Part shown: positions 1-10,700 of the stretch, in pieces
Position numbering within the stretch: position 1 is the first letter of the stretch
How the letters are laid out: every line of letters begins with the position of its first letter
Assembly (NCBI GenBank): GCA_963402885.1
Contig: OY727102.1
Coordinates: 11,160,001-11,224,000, forward strand
DNA: 64,000 nucleotides
Direction: 5' to 3'
Source: Antedon bifida
Taxonomy: Eukaryota > Echinodermata > Crinoidea > Comatulida > Antedonidae
Made by a program: the position numbers and the translations under genes
The notes under the pieces: generated by a model
The model's database searches: none
Told to the model about the DNA's origin: nothing
The model's input: only the letters and a program-made list of their open reading frames with translations

Positions 1-750
1 GAAATCCGATTTGTCCAAAATGGGGAAATTTTGTCTAAAATAGAGAAATTTTTTAGCAGAAAAATATAATTTTGACAAATTTCTCCAGAATAGAGAAGTG
101 CTGTGTCCAAATTAGAGAAACTACAGTATCCAAGGCCTAATAAATTCGATTTTTCCGAATTGTATAAAAGAGAAACTGTCAAATATGTGCCCAAAATGAC
201 TTACCATTACAAGGATTATGAACTTGGTATTTATAACTATATAATATATAGAAATATAGAGAAATCCGATTTGTCCAAAATGAAGAAATTTCTGTCCAGA
301 ATGGGGAAATGCTGGGTCTGAAATAGAAGCTGTCCAATATAGAGAAATCCGATTTGTCCAACATGGGGAAATTTCTGTCCAGGATGGGGAATTGCTGTGT
401 CCAAAATAAGGAAACTGTCCAATATAGATAAATCCGATTTGTCCAAAATGGGGAAATTTCTGTCCAGGATGGAGAAGTGCTGTGTCCAAAATAGAGCTGT
501 CCAATATAGAGAAATCCGATTTGTCCAAAATGGGGAAATTTTGTCTAAAATAGAGAAATTTTTTAGCAGAAAAATATAATTTTGACAAATTTCTCCAGAA
601 TAGAGAAGTGCTGTGTCCAAATTAGAGAAACTACAGTATCCAAGGCCTAATAAATTCGATTTTTCCGAATTGTATAAAAGAGAAACTGTCAAATATGTGC
701 CCAAAATGACTTACCATTACAAGGATTATGAACTTGGTATTTATAACTAT
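1..750. repeat. Left terminal minisatellite array with a 240-bp direct duplication
   Basis: Related 26-30 bp subunits of the form GTCCAxAATxGGGAAAT make a compound unit of roughly 85 bp. Positions 1-240 recur almost unchanged at 511-750, including a tail that is not part of the array (the CAAGGCCTAATAAATTCGAT region). So a block of about 510 bp was duplicated in tandem. The open frames here, on both strands, are shadows of the repeat. Confidence 0.8.
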
Positions 751-2632
751 AATGATTCATTTTGTATTGGATTTTGATGTTTGCCTATGGCTTAGGTCAG
801 GCGTGGATCATCACATAGCTACTGGTAGCATTGTTAAGCAGATATGCGAAACATCGGGCATAGAAATTGATCAAACATTGGTGTTAAATGCTTATTTAGC
901 ATTTGAAGCTCAATCAAATATCAATGAAGATATGCATTGCAATATATGTGGTTACCATCCCACAATAATGATCATGGATGTGAACAGAAAGGTTCATTTT
1001 AGGACAGCTTTGTCTGAACTTGGCAAGCCTCATGAATGTAAAGAAAAAGTAGATTGCATAGAATTTTATGAACGAGTTAGTTTGCATATACTATCTAGAG
1101 GCCTCGTAAATCCTTTTCCAATAACGGCTGGTCTGAACGAATGGTCTCCGTTTATCGGTGAGCATACAAGAAAAGACAATTTAATTTACAACACAGAATT
1201 CAGGAAAGTTTCAGAAGACGGTAACTTGACTGCTGACTGCAGACATATGAGTGAGGAGAGACTTTTTGAAATGCTCCACCAATCTACTGTGAAGGAAGTC
1301 AAGAAAATAGCTAAAACTATCAATCTTGCATCAAAAGAAAGTAAGTTGGACATTATTTGTAGTATAAGGAAGGCTTTAGCCAAGAACTATTATAATTTCA
1401 ATAAAATAATGAAGAAAATCTGGGGGTGTTCCGGGGGAATATTAACATCACATTGTCCCCATGGAGTAGTCTACGGAATTAAGTTTGTCCTACGAGCAGA
1501 ATCGCCTCGAGATTACACAGACATAATCATGTCAATGAAACATAAGCCAAATATAATAATTGTGGACATGACACACGTTGTTGCAAACTTTGGTAACAAT
1601 TTGCATTATGATGGTCAAACAGAACCAATGTTCTTTCCATTCGAAGGAAGAGAAGCTGATTCTACAGAGGAGAATATTTGGTGTGCAAAAGTTAACACTT
1701 TATTAATAGACATGCCATGGCTTAATGGGCTTCGTGCGACGTCGCAAACCGGGCATGTAACTGGACAAAGCAGCACGTACGCGCTTTTCGACCGATTTCA
1801 TGAGGCTAACACAAATAGTGAAACTGAAATTTTTTTTTAAATTAATTTTGTACCACAATTGAAGTCTAAAACAAATACACAAGTTGCAGAACAATTTTAT
1901 TCCTAATTAAATAAGTCCAAGCATTTTTTAAATGAAATGTCAATAGCGAATCATTTATTTATGGTAAAATCCTTAGTACACCGTCGAAATAATAAATTAA
2001 ATGGAAACCACATTAAGTACATTAACAAGTCGTTCGGTCTGAAAACAACCAAAGATAGTCTTGGAAGACTGATTATTACAACGCCTAAGTCAAGTGTTGT
2101 AGCACAAACGACTGATGAACCCAATGACTGGTGGCTGGAGGAATACCAACTAAGATTACACCATAAAAAGCTTGTAGAAGAGAGACATAATGAGGTAGAT
2201 AATAGGATTATAAATGCCGCCAACATAATTCTAAAGAGAAACTATCCAGAAACATGTGGATTACAAGACACCATCTATCAACAGCAAATGCACAATTTTG
2301 TCAAGACTACACAATATGTTCAGTTTATAAACCTAAGAAACTCGCACTGGATTACAATATCAGACAAGCATTGGTACTTCAATTGCATAAGAATAAAATT
2401 GGTTCCTTATCAATAATAAATATTAATAGTGAAAATGCTGCAGATTCGACGAGTGAATTGCTTAATACTATGGCTCATGAAATGATCCATATGAAAATTT
2501 TTCTTGATGGAATTAGAGATGATCGGCAGCAAGTTTTCATGAAAATGGAAAGAACATCAGTAGCCATAATAAATCAGCACAGCAATTCACCCCTGGTAAA
2601 TTTAAAGGAATACACATTGACAGAATAGTTGC
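728..2632 (+). pseudogene. Decayed transposase, Zisupton/KDZ (HMGXB3 C-terminal-like), with Ulp1-like and SprT-like segments
   Basis: 728-1840 is open for 370 codons. In order it shows a CNICG...DVNRK cysteine segment, a SAP-like helix pair (TVKEVKKIAKTINLASKESK), CSGGILTSHCPHGVVYG, then SPRDYTDI and KHKPNIIIVDMTHVVANFGN, and finally YALFDRFHEANT. These motifs resemble the transposase-derived C-terminal half of HMGXB3-like proteins and the KDZ (Zisupton) group. Homology resumes after a frame change and a stop near 1840-1935 (TQVAEQFYS, LNKSKHFLNEM) and continues in 1937-2416 (ANHLFMVKSLVHRRN), ending in GLQDTIYQQ and VQFINLRNSHWITIS, which look like a C48/Ulp1-type protease fold. A further frame change leads to 2254-2628, which has an HExxH motif (TMAHEMIH). 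At least three breaks make it a pseudogene. The family call is by recalled motifs. Confidence 0.6.
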
Positions 2633-3535
2633 TCACTAATAACATTTGTATAGACACAAAGATTTTGAGAGAAATTTAACCAAAAAAACAAATCTAATTG
2701 AGCATAAACCTTACAGAAAATGCGAAGCACTGGCTGTTAATCATATTTTAATATCAACATAATTATTAGCCCTAAACTATGCCTATTTGGAGTAGGAAAT
2801 AACGCATTTAAAGCACTAATTAATACTACTGTATGTTACAAATATACAAACACTCGTATACTATTGTAAAATGAGAAAAATTAGGCCAAATATTGCACGA
2901 TTTGTCAATGATATCACTTTGTTTATAGCTGAAAATTAATGATTCGGCGTGTACGTTTGATTTTAAATCATTGAGTTACTATAATAACTCAAGGATTCCA
3001 TCATGTGGTCGAAATTCCATGTGGAATTACTGCATGTGACGGTAGATTAATACCCGCGGCCTGTGGTAAAAAAAAACAAAAACAAATAAAGAAAAAATAA
3101 AAAGGATAAAAAGAAGGAAAAGAAGTGACAACATGTATTAAATATATTAATAAATATTCTGTACTCTTACTGATGTGGTATAATAATGGCGGTGTCGGTA
3201 CTACTTTTTTTTTGTGATTTTTATGGTTGGAATTTTATATAATACACTGTAGTTTTTAACGTTAGATAAATGTATAGATTCAGTAAACATTTACTTCAGA
3301 AGTAAATTGGAACCACATCCCTCACTAAATGTTTATTATACTTAAAATTAGCTGATAACGGTGTTAATTAATTAATTAATAGAACACCTTTCCACTTCAA
3401 ATGTACTTGTAAAGTGTTAACATACTAGTACTGTTATTATTATGTACATTTTGTAATGTTTTCAGATTAGAAGTGTGAACTTAATTAAAGTTTTTAAAAC
3501 AAAAAAAAGTTTCTTATGTTGTTTTAATGTTTTGC
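2633..3535. other. Non-coding interior of the transposon
   Basis: AT-rich sequence with frequent stops in all frames, between the decayed transposase and the right array. No gene, RNA or internal repeat was recognised. There is a run of TTAATTAATTAATTAA near 3366. Confidence 0.6.
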
Positions 3536-3539
3536 CTTC

Positions 3540-4020
3540 TCTATATTGTGCAGCTTCCCTATTTTGGACACAGCACTTCTCCATTCTGGACAGAAATTTC
3601 TCCATTTTGGACAAATCGGATTTCTCTATATTAGACAGCTTCCCCATCTTGGACACAGCACTTCCCCATTCTGGACAGAAATTTTCCCATTCTGGACAAA
3701 TCGGATTTCTCTATATTGGACAGCTTCCCTATTTTTGACACAGCATTTCCCCATCCTAGACAGAAATTTCCCCATTTTGGACACGATATAGCGCCACCAC
3801 TTCCCCATCCTGGACAGAAATTTCCCCATTTTGGACACGATATAGCACCACCACTTCCCCATTCTGGACAGAAATTTCCCCATTTTGGACAAATCGGATT
3901 TCTCTATATTGGACAGCTTCCCCATCTTGGACACGATTATAGCGCCACCTATCGCTTTTGTCCTTATTCTGGACAAAATATTTCCCCATTCTGGACAGAA
4001 ATTTCCCCATCTTGGACAAA
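3540..4020. repeat. Right terminal minisatellite array, inverted relative to 1-750
   Basis: Units alternate between ATTCTGGACAGAAATTTC and ATTTTGGACAAATCGG types with TCTCTATATTGGACAGCTTC. A variant with GGACACGATATAGCGCCACC occurs at about 3780, 3835 and 3930. It is the reverse complement of the left array. Open frames on both strands here are repeat shadows. Confidence 0.8.
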
Positions 4021-4459
4021 ATTCACCACACCTATTGCATTTTTACGCTAAAAACAGCCTTTTCTAGTAATTTTACCAATTTTTAAACAATTTCGACTTA
4101 AAATTACGTCATACAAGCACGTCGAATTGGACAATTTGCGTGCATTTTTGAAAAAAACAAATTATGCCTTTTTTTAAACAGTCATAGATTCTAAACTATG
4201 TGGTGAACTTTTTTTTAATTACGTATTCTGGAAGTTGATGAGTTGTAGATATCGGATCATGAATCAATATGGCTAACCGGACATTGTGACATCATCATAT
4301 TGCCACTCGAATATAAAACATAAGATTTTTGTCTCTTTCGTCATAGCTCATCACATTTAATAGAGCGCATCTCCACTTATCCGTATTTCATTTTCCCCCA
4401 TATTTTGATATTGTCTAGGTCAATCAATTATCTTTCGCATGATTTACCATTTTTAAAAT

Positions 4460-4910
4460 TTTGATGACGTCATCATGCTCAAAAGCGTGAATAACTTTGG
4501 TCACTTATTTTCATCATTCCAATAAATTTCAATATGTTATAGCTCCTCAGAATGAAAAGTGATACTCATGATTAAAACGTTTTTTTGAAGCTGTTGAAGT
4601 GTAAATACGAATTCATGTACAAATTATGGCCATCGAATGGTGTGACGTCATCATATGGTCAGTTGAATTATAAAAGTTGTATTTTCATATTTTGCGTCAT
4701 AGTTCATGACATTTAAAATAGCGCGCATCCATATTCTACATATCCAAATTTCTTCAACACGTTGATATGTTGTTGCTCAGATAATTTCCTTCCAAAATTG
4801 CTATCTACGTATTTCATTTTGATGACGTCATCATGTTAAAAATTGGATTCAAAGATGGGTATCGTAATTTTATCTATGCTACACTGTATATAACATATAC
4901 AGTGTATTGA
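4460..4910. repeat. Dispersed repeat containing TGACGTCA (copy 1)
   Basis: It contains GATGACGTCATCATG three times (about 4463, 4641 and 4822), plus TATAGCTCCTCAG and TCATGAC segments. The same arrangement of a TGACGTCA palindrome, an ATTCATAT...AAATT stretch and a GAGCTATAA motif occurs near 8340 and 12480. It ends with a perfect 11-bp-arm hairpin, ACACTGTATAT-AAC-ATATACAGTGT, near 4881-4905. Probably a non-autonomous DNA element. Confidence 0.5.
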
Positions 4911-7600
4911 ACATTTTGTGCACATCCCCAATTAGTGAGTAGTGCTAGGTTAGACTAGGTTTAATTTAAATATTTTTTTTGTGGTATAATTGTATTCCTT
5001 TTTTAAATTATTATTAATAAATTAAAGTTCTTTAATTTTAGTTTTGTATTTAGTGTATTGCTTTTCTGCTGTGTGACGTAGCTCTGTACCGGCTGAGTGG
5101 TTAACCGTAAACCGAAAGGTGTCAGATGAAAACGGTAACGTTTGAAAAAAAATGTCAATAGTATTAATAATACTATTAACATTTTTTTAAACTTAATCAG
5201 TATTATTTTTTAAGTACAGTAAATGTTTATCTCATGATTTTATAATAATTTAAATTAGAAATCTTTTAAAAATGTTTTTTGAAAAGATTGGCATGCCACT
5301 GTTTTAAAGTTTTGAAAATGTTGAAATAATTTAATAGTTAAACAAGTAGACACGCCATTGCATATTTTTTAATCACAGAGTTAATTACGAAAGTGGATAC
5401 CAGTTCAATGAGGTTCATGTAATAAGTAAAGGAATATGATGCATGATGGTTTTTGCATTCCGCCACTCTGTTGTGAGCATTTTTTTAGGATAATAATAAA
5501 TTAAATAGATAATATGCCGTTATAAATCAATCTACCGGGCCTACAGTAGGCCTATGTACATTATAGATGTGAGAATAATCATGGATGGATAATAAAGGGG
5601 GACACGATTCTCAAAGAGGTATATCTGCAATATTTAAACATTTAGATTTACGAATGTTGTATGTATATGAGACACTGAGTTGTACTTGCATAATTATTTA
5701 CGTTAAAATGATTATATAAATGAAGAAATAAAAGATATTCGAACTTACACGCAAGTTATATACATCGTTTAAAAAAAAATGTGCAGGAGGCCTATAGACG
5801 TTTCAGAACGTATGTTTATTAGACGTCATCTTTACCTGGCCATGGACAACGATCATACATGTTTTGTCCGTTATTTGACACACTAATATGACATGTGCAT
5901 GTTTTTAAACAGGGGAATCCCCATCAGAAAAATAATGTTACTGTTAGAGGAAACAGCTGCACGGTCATAGAAGGCACAGCTCCGATATGGTTTATTTCAG
6001 TAACTCGCCTTTTAACCATCCGCATATATGATCATTTTATTAAAAACTATTTTAAACATTAGAAAAAAAACGTGTGATTTGCCTCAACAATAATTATTAT
6101 ACACCTAATAATATCCTACATAACAGATATCATCAAAAGTATAGCTCTAGTGGCGCGCCATACAAAATGCCAGAAGAGTTGATTTTATCGTAACCGATTT
6201 CAGCGCGACAGATTTCAGTGCGACCGATATCATCATAAACCAACCAAAACCCCACTATGCCTTAATGTCGTTTTTTATTAATTCGGAAGTTCGAGAGACC
6301 ATGTCCGAGTAGATATATTATTTGTAGTTCGCGGTGATAGAATTGCGAAAAACGCATGCTAAGAGGAGTGAACACCTGCTACATTAATTTTAAGCTATGC
6401 TAGCTACTGTAGCTTGCATGAATTCATATGCCTATGTATTCATAGGTTCGAAAAGACTTGGTCATTTTCCCCCATTTATCCCTCCTGGATTTTCTCGCAC
6501 ATGATCCTCTGCAAAACAAGACTGATATTGCTCAGAATAGTTAAGTGATATGGAAGCTTAGGCCTGAGTGAAGAGCAATTATTCAGGCACCCTACCATGG
6601 GTAGGACGACTGATCAAAATTCACTGCTATAAGGCTATTCAGCTTAGCTAGGCCAAGCAGCATCGGCTGTACATACCTACAGTAAACTCTAGTTAGGCCT
6701 AGCTTTATAGCCACGTCTTTCTCAGATCTCGTTTGACATTTTAGTAATAAATTCTTATAATCACATTACTCCACTGTGAAAACATGATAGGGTCACATTC
6801 AGAATGTTTTAATATACTTTACGTGCAGCTACAGCAGCAGTGTGATAGTGGAAAATGTCACGTGGTCATACTCCCTAGCATAATAAAAAAAAAACCAGTT
6901 GCACCCTAACAGGGGAAAGTGTTTATTTACACCCTAATGGCGGAAAGTGTCTATTTACACTCTAATGGGGGAAAGTGTCTATTTACACAAAATTGCGGCA
7001 AGTATACTTAATAAAAATCTGGAAAAATTACATTAAAAAAAACATTTTAATATTTTTTTTTTGTGAAGAAATAATTTTTTTAGGATTATTCAAATTGCTC
7101 TTTTGCATGTAAAAGAATAGGAAATTACAAGGAATCCCCCCAAATCGTGAAAAGGCGTGACTTTAAAGAAAATTGTACATGTTGAAAACAATTTCTTTTA
7201 CATATGAAGTATGAGGGATGATATTTTAAATAACAGTTGATTTTGGGGTGGAGCTCAAGCATTTATAGTAAAAACAATGAAGGCTCTTAATATCAGACAA
7301 GGAAAAAGTAGAAAATGTGTTGGAGAAACCCACTTTTTACCTAGTAGAACCTTTAGAACACCCCTATTTCCTTGACATGAACAAGAGGAAATATATGTTT
7401 TTAACACCTTGAAACATCTATTTATAAAGGGATCACTTTTTTAGTTCTTGACTGTGTACTGTATGTAAAAAGAAGACCTAGTAGTAAGCCAATAAAATTG
7501 TACATTATTAGAAAGCTTTTCCCCCACATAAAAATAACCCTGAGTGATGGGAAGGTAGCTCAAAACATTGGGAACCTCCTATGATTGTCAGGGAGATAGT
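4910..7600. other. No gene recognised; AT-rich intergenic or intronic DNA
   Basis: No convincing open frame or sema-domain exon on either strand. A near-perfect hairpin lies at 5147-5193 (arms AATAGTATTA and TAATACTATT with flanking A/T runs). A short minisatellite occupies 6893-6990. If the semaphorin gene runs on to the left, this is its intron. Confidence 0.5.
6893..6990. repeat. Three-copy minisatellite, about 32 bp
   Basis: Three tandem units of the form CACCCTAATGGGGGAAAGTG followed by TCTATTTA. Copy differences are few. Confidence 0.75.
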
Positions 7601-7614
7601 AGATGTATACTTAC

Positions 7615-7739
7615 TTTACAGACAGCAGCCACTCTAGCATACACTGCATCTCCTTCATTCTCAAATTCTTGAGCATGTTCTCGAAAGAAGAAATACACAC
7701 GATCTCCATACTCAATTGGTTTTCCAACAAATTGTGGTG
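7615..7739 (-). CDS. Semaphorin coding exon 7 (VYFFFRE motif)
   Basis: 125 bp, phase 1 to phase 0, encoding APQFVGKPIEYGDRVYFFFR and EHAQEFENEGDAVYARVAAV-CK. GDRVYFFFRE is diagnostic of semaphorins. Acceptor TTTTTTAG, donor GTAAGT. It is the last exon found; the next would be expected to begin with the NDVGG-type motif, which is not visible to the left. Confidence 0.93.
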
Positions 7740-10700
7740 CTAAAAAAGTCAAGTTGAATGAATTTATTTAATCAATTGTTGTTGGTTGACATCAAAATTT
7801 CCACACAAAAAAAAGTTAGTTCATTGTGCACATGCAAGGGTATTGTATTGTATGTCCTCGCTCACCTCAACACAGGTTTGATGGTTTCTAGGAACAGACG
7901 ACGACCGATGACACCTGTTGGTCTTCGGTTGTAGCACTTAGTGCATAACTTATTTGTTAAATTTACAGTAAATTTCAAGTACTACCTGTATTTAACTTAC
8001 CATCTAACCATTTCTCGTATGACTTGTCAATTATAACTTTTGTTTTATCATCCAAGTCTGAAATGTTGGATCTTCGAATCATTGGAATGGTCTCAGCACT
8101 GTTGTGCGTTGTCGCTGTGTACAATCTCTTTTCATCTATGATTATAACAAAATAAACAAATATTGTTTATAAGTTATCAAATTGTATACTGTATTTAGCA
8201 ACTGAATATCATGTAATTTACTTGGTTATAATAATCTTATGTTCTACTCATATCATAGGAAAAAATGTCATGAAGTTGACGATAATAATTTGAACTAGAT
8301 TTGTCGTCACTTTGACAATTTAGTTATCTGCAAAAATCCTATATTTTATATTCTGGTGGCCATACGATGACGTCATAACATGCGAGAGGTAACAATTTTA
8401 CATGAATTCATATCTACATATCTTATCTACTTGCATTATAATTTAAACAAATTTGGGGTCATGATTGATCACGGGGAGCTATAATAGATTAAAAATAGGC
8501 ATGATTTTGACAATACTTTTAAAATTTTTAACTAAATTGTCTAATAATTCAATTTGCTTGTATGATGTCATTGAAAATGATCTACCTTTTTTTTTCAATT
8601 ACCAAAAAAAGCTGGAAAATATAATTCAAGTGAAAAAACTTTTGAAAAAGTTTGTGCGCGTGGGAATTTTTTACATGCGCAAAATGCCATGATTGATCCC
8701 GTAGAAAGTTAATTAAAAATTAATTTTGCGCATTTTATGTGTCTTGTATCATTATCTATTATTATTATCGTATTATTATGTATCTATTTAATCATTGAAA
8801 TTCATAAAATCGTGCACAAGTCATGTTGTGCAGCTCTGACATTTTTCAAAAATAGGAGGTGCACAACGTCACGTAAATGTCGATTGAACCAATATTCATA
8901 AGAATTTGTAGAAAAAATACAAAAAAAGCATGTCTTATGAAAACTAGGTGTAGTTATTACACAAGTGTCAATGGGAAAAAAACCCACAAGAGAGGAGCCC
9001 TTGATCAATGTTAGGACCAATCAAGGTGCTTTAAACAGTACTGGCTTTGTTTGTATCAAACCTATTAGTGGCGGTAATTATCGCTGTTGGTTTTGATTAA
9101 TAATTTGATAAAATAATTCCAATAATTAATGTTATATACCTGTACTGTACTCTTGCTGGGAATCATATCCATTGAAATTTGTGAATATGTTATATGTGAA
9201 TTTATATAGTATAGTTTGGTTTATAAATTATTGTTATTCATTTTTTTGTATATATTTCGATTTAAACTAATATCATCGGTGTATATTGTAGAAAGCTGAG
9301 AAACCAGATACTGAGACCACAGGAATTAACTTGACTAAATTTAGGGATCACCTGGGGATGTTACATTTCAGTAATGGCTTGAAGATTTTGAGACATATTT
9401 ACGCATTATAATTTAGATGGGGATGTAAAATATGATGCCCTAGTAAGTCATTTGGGGGGATTGGCTACAGAGGAGGTACATTACCAAATGTCCATATTGG
9501 GCAAAAGGTAAAAATGGACATTTAAGTATTACAAACTACCTTTTCTTCAGGTGAATGCGTACTGGCTTTGTATTCTTGTAATATTCTTATCTTTTCAGCC
9601 ACATTTGAAGAACATTTGAATCGTCTAGATAAGGTGTTTAGTAGGTTAGCAAAGTATGGGTTAATGGTGAATGAGCGGGCTCTCAGCGGGATGATAACCA
9701 GATTCTTCTTTTGGTTCTTATATTCAGAGTTCTAAAGCTATAGTTTACACTGATAACAATCCTTTGGAGCGATTTAAGGTGGGTTGCCCAGCTTGCAATA
9801 TTTAATATAGAAATAAAGTATAAATCGGGTTTAAACAATAAGTGTGCGGATACTTTAAGTAGATATCCGTCTGAAAAAGCGAGTGTAAATAAGGAAGCGT
9901 TGGAGTATGTTGCTTGTTGCTTGTGGGTACATGTTCATACTGCTATTATTTATCACAATTCGGATAATTCTATCTCATTGGCAAAGTCCCTTTCGGAAAC
10001 TAAGTCTATATTTCTTCTGTTCTACCAAGTTATACATTTCAGCAACTTACAGGTATGCAGCAGAAAGATGACGAGCTATGTGAAGTTTGGAAACTATGGA
10101 AGGCTGGATGGTGTAGAGAAAAGGATGGACATCCAGAAACAGAGTTTGTATCTTGTTGGTTGTGCGAGAGGTCTAATTACGGTGATTTTAATGGTGTCTT
10201 GTATTCAATTTGTGTTCAACTTAAATTGAATTATGTCATGATAAGTGGGCTCATTGTGATTGGCTGGGGATGAATAATGAAGACTTTACAGTTCTTTTCT
10301 CTACTGTTAAACCACCACCTCGACACTTATTAGCCTTTCGTCCTCAAGAGATTTTGGCATTTCTTAAAGTTATGAAGATGTTCTGGTTTATATGACCGAT
10401 GTTTTTTGTAAATTTTCTTTGTCTGTTCCATGTAAAAATCAGGCAGCAATCAATGTTTTAAGGGATTCATGGTTTGTACATTATGGTGTTCCTGTTCCGA
10501 TCAAGGGACAGAAAAAAAAATGTGATGTAAGAAAGAAGTAAGAGTTAAGAAAGAATATGAAAGGTACGTAAGAAGTGAGAGTTAAGAAAGAAAATGTGAG
10601 GTAAGAAAGAAGTGAGAGTTAAAAAAGAAAATGTGAGGTAAGAAAGAAGTGAGAGTTAAAAAAGAAAATGTGAGATAAGAAAGAAGTGAGAGTTAAGAAA

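Larger units (their letters stand above)
1..4030 (+). mobile_element. Zisupton/KDZ-type DNA transposon with inverted minisatellite ends (left end outside window)
   Basis: The left array (1-750) is built of units such as ATCCGATTTGTCCAAAATGG. The right array (about 3540-4020) is the same sequence inverted (CCATTTTGGACAAATCGGAT). Between them lies a decayed transposase (728-2632) on the plus strand, then about 900 bp of AT-rich non-coding DNA. A transposase between inverted repeats is what a cut-and-paste element should look like. The family call rests on the protein motifs. The left end is cut off by the window, so no target-site duplication can be tested. Inference: an old, inactive copy. Confidence 0.6.

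Noticed and set aside
121-704. 155-codon minus-strand frames
   Set aside because: Read through the terminal minisatellite of the transposon; repetitive and matched by similar shadows in the right array.
7830-7930. Possible tRNA-derived SINE
   Set aside because: GC content rises locally but no box A and box B promoter pair could be read.
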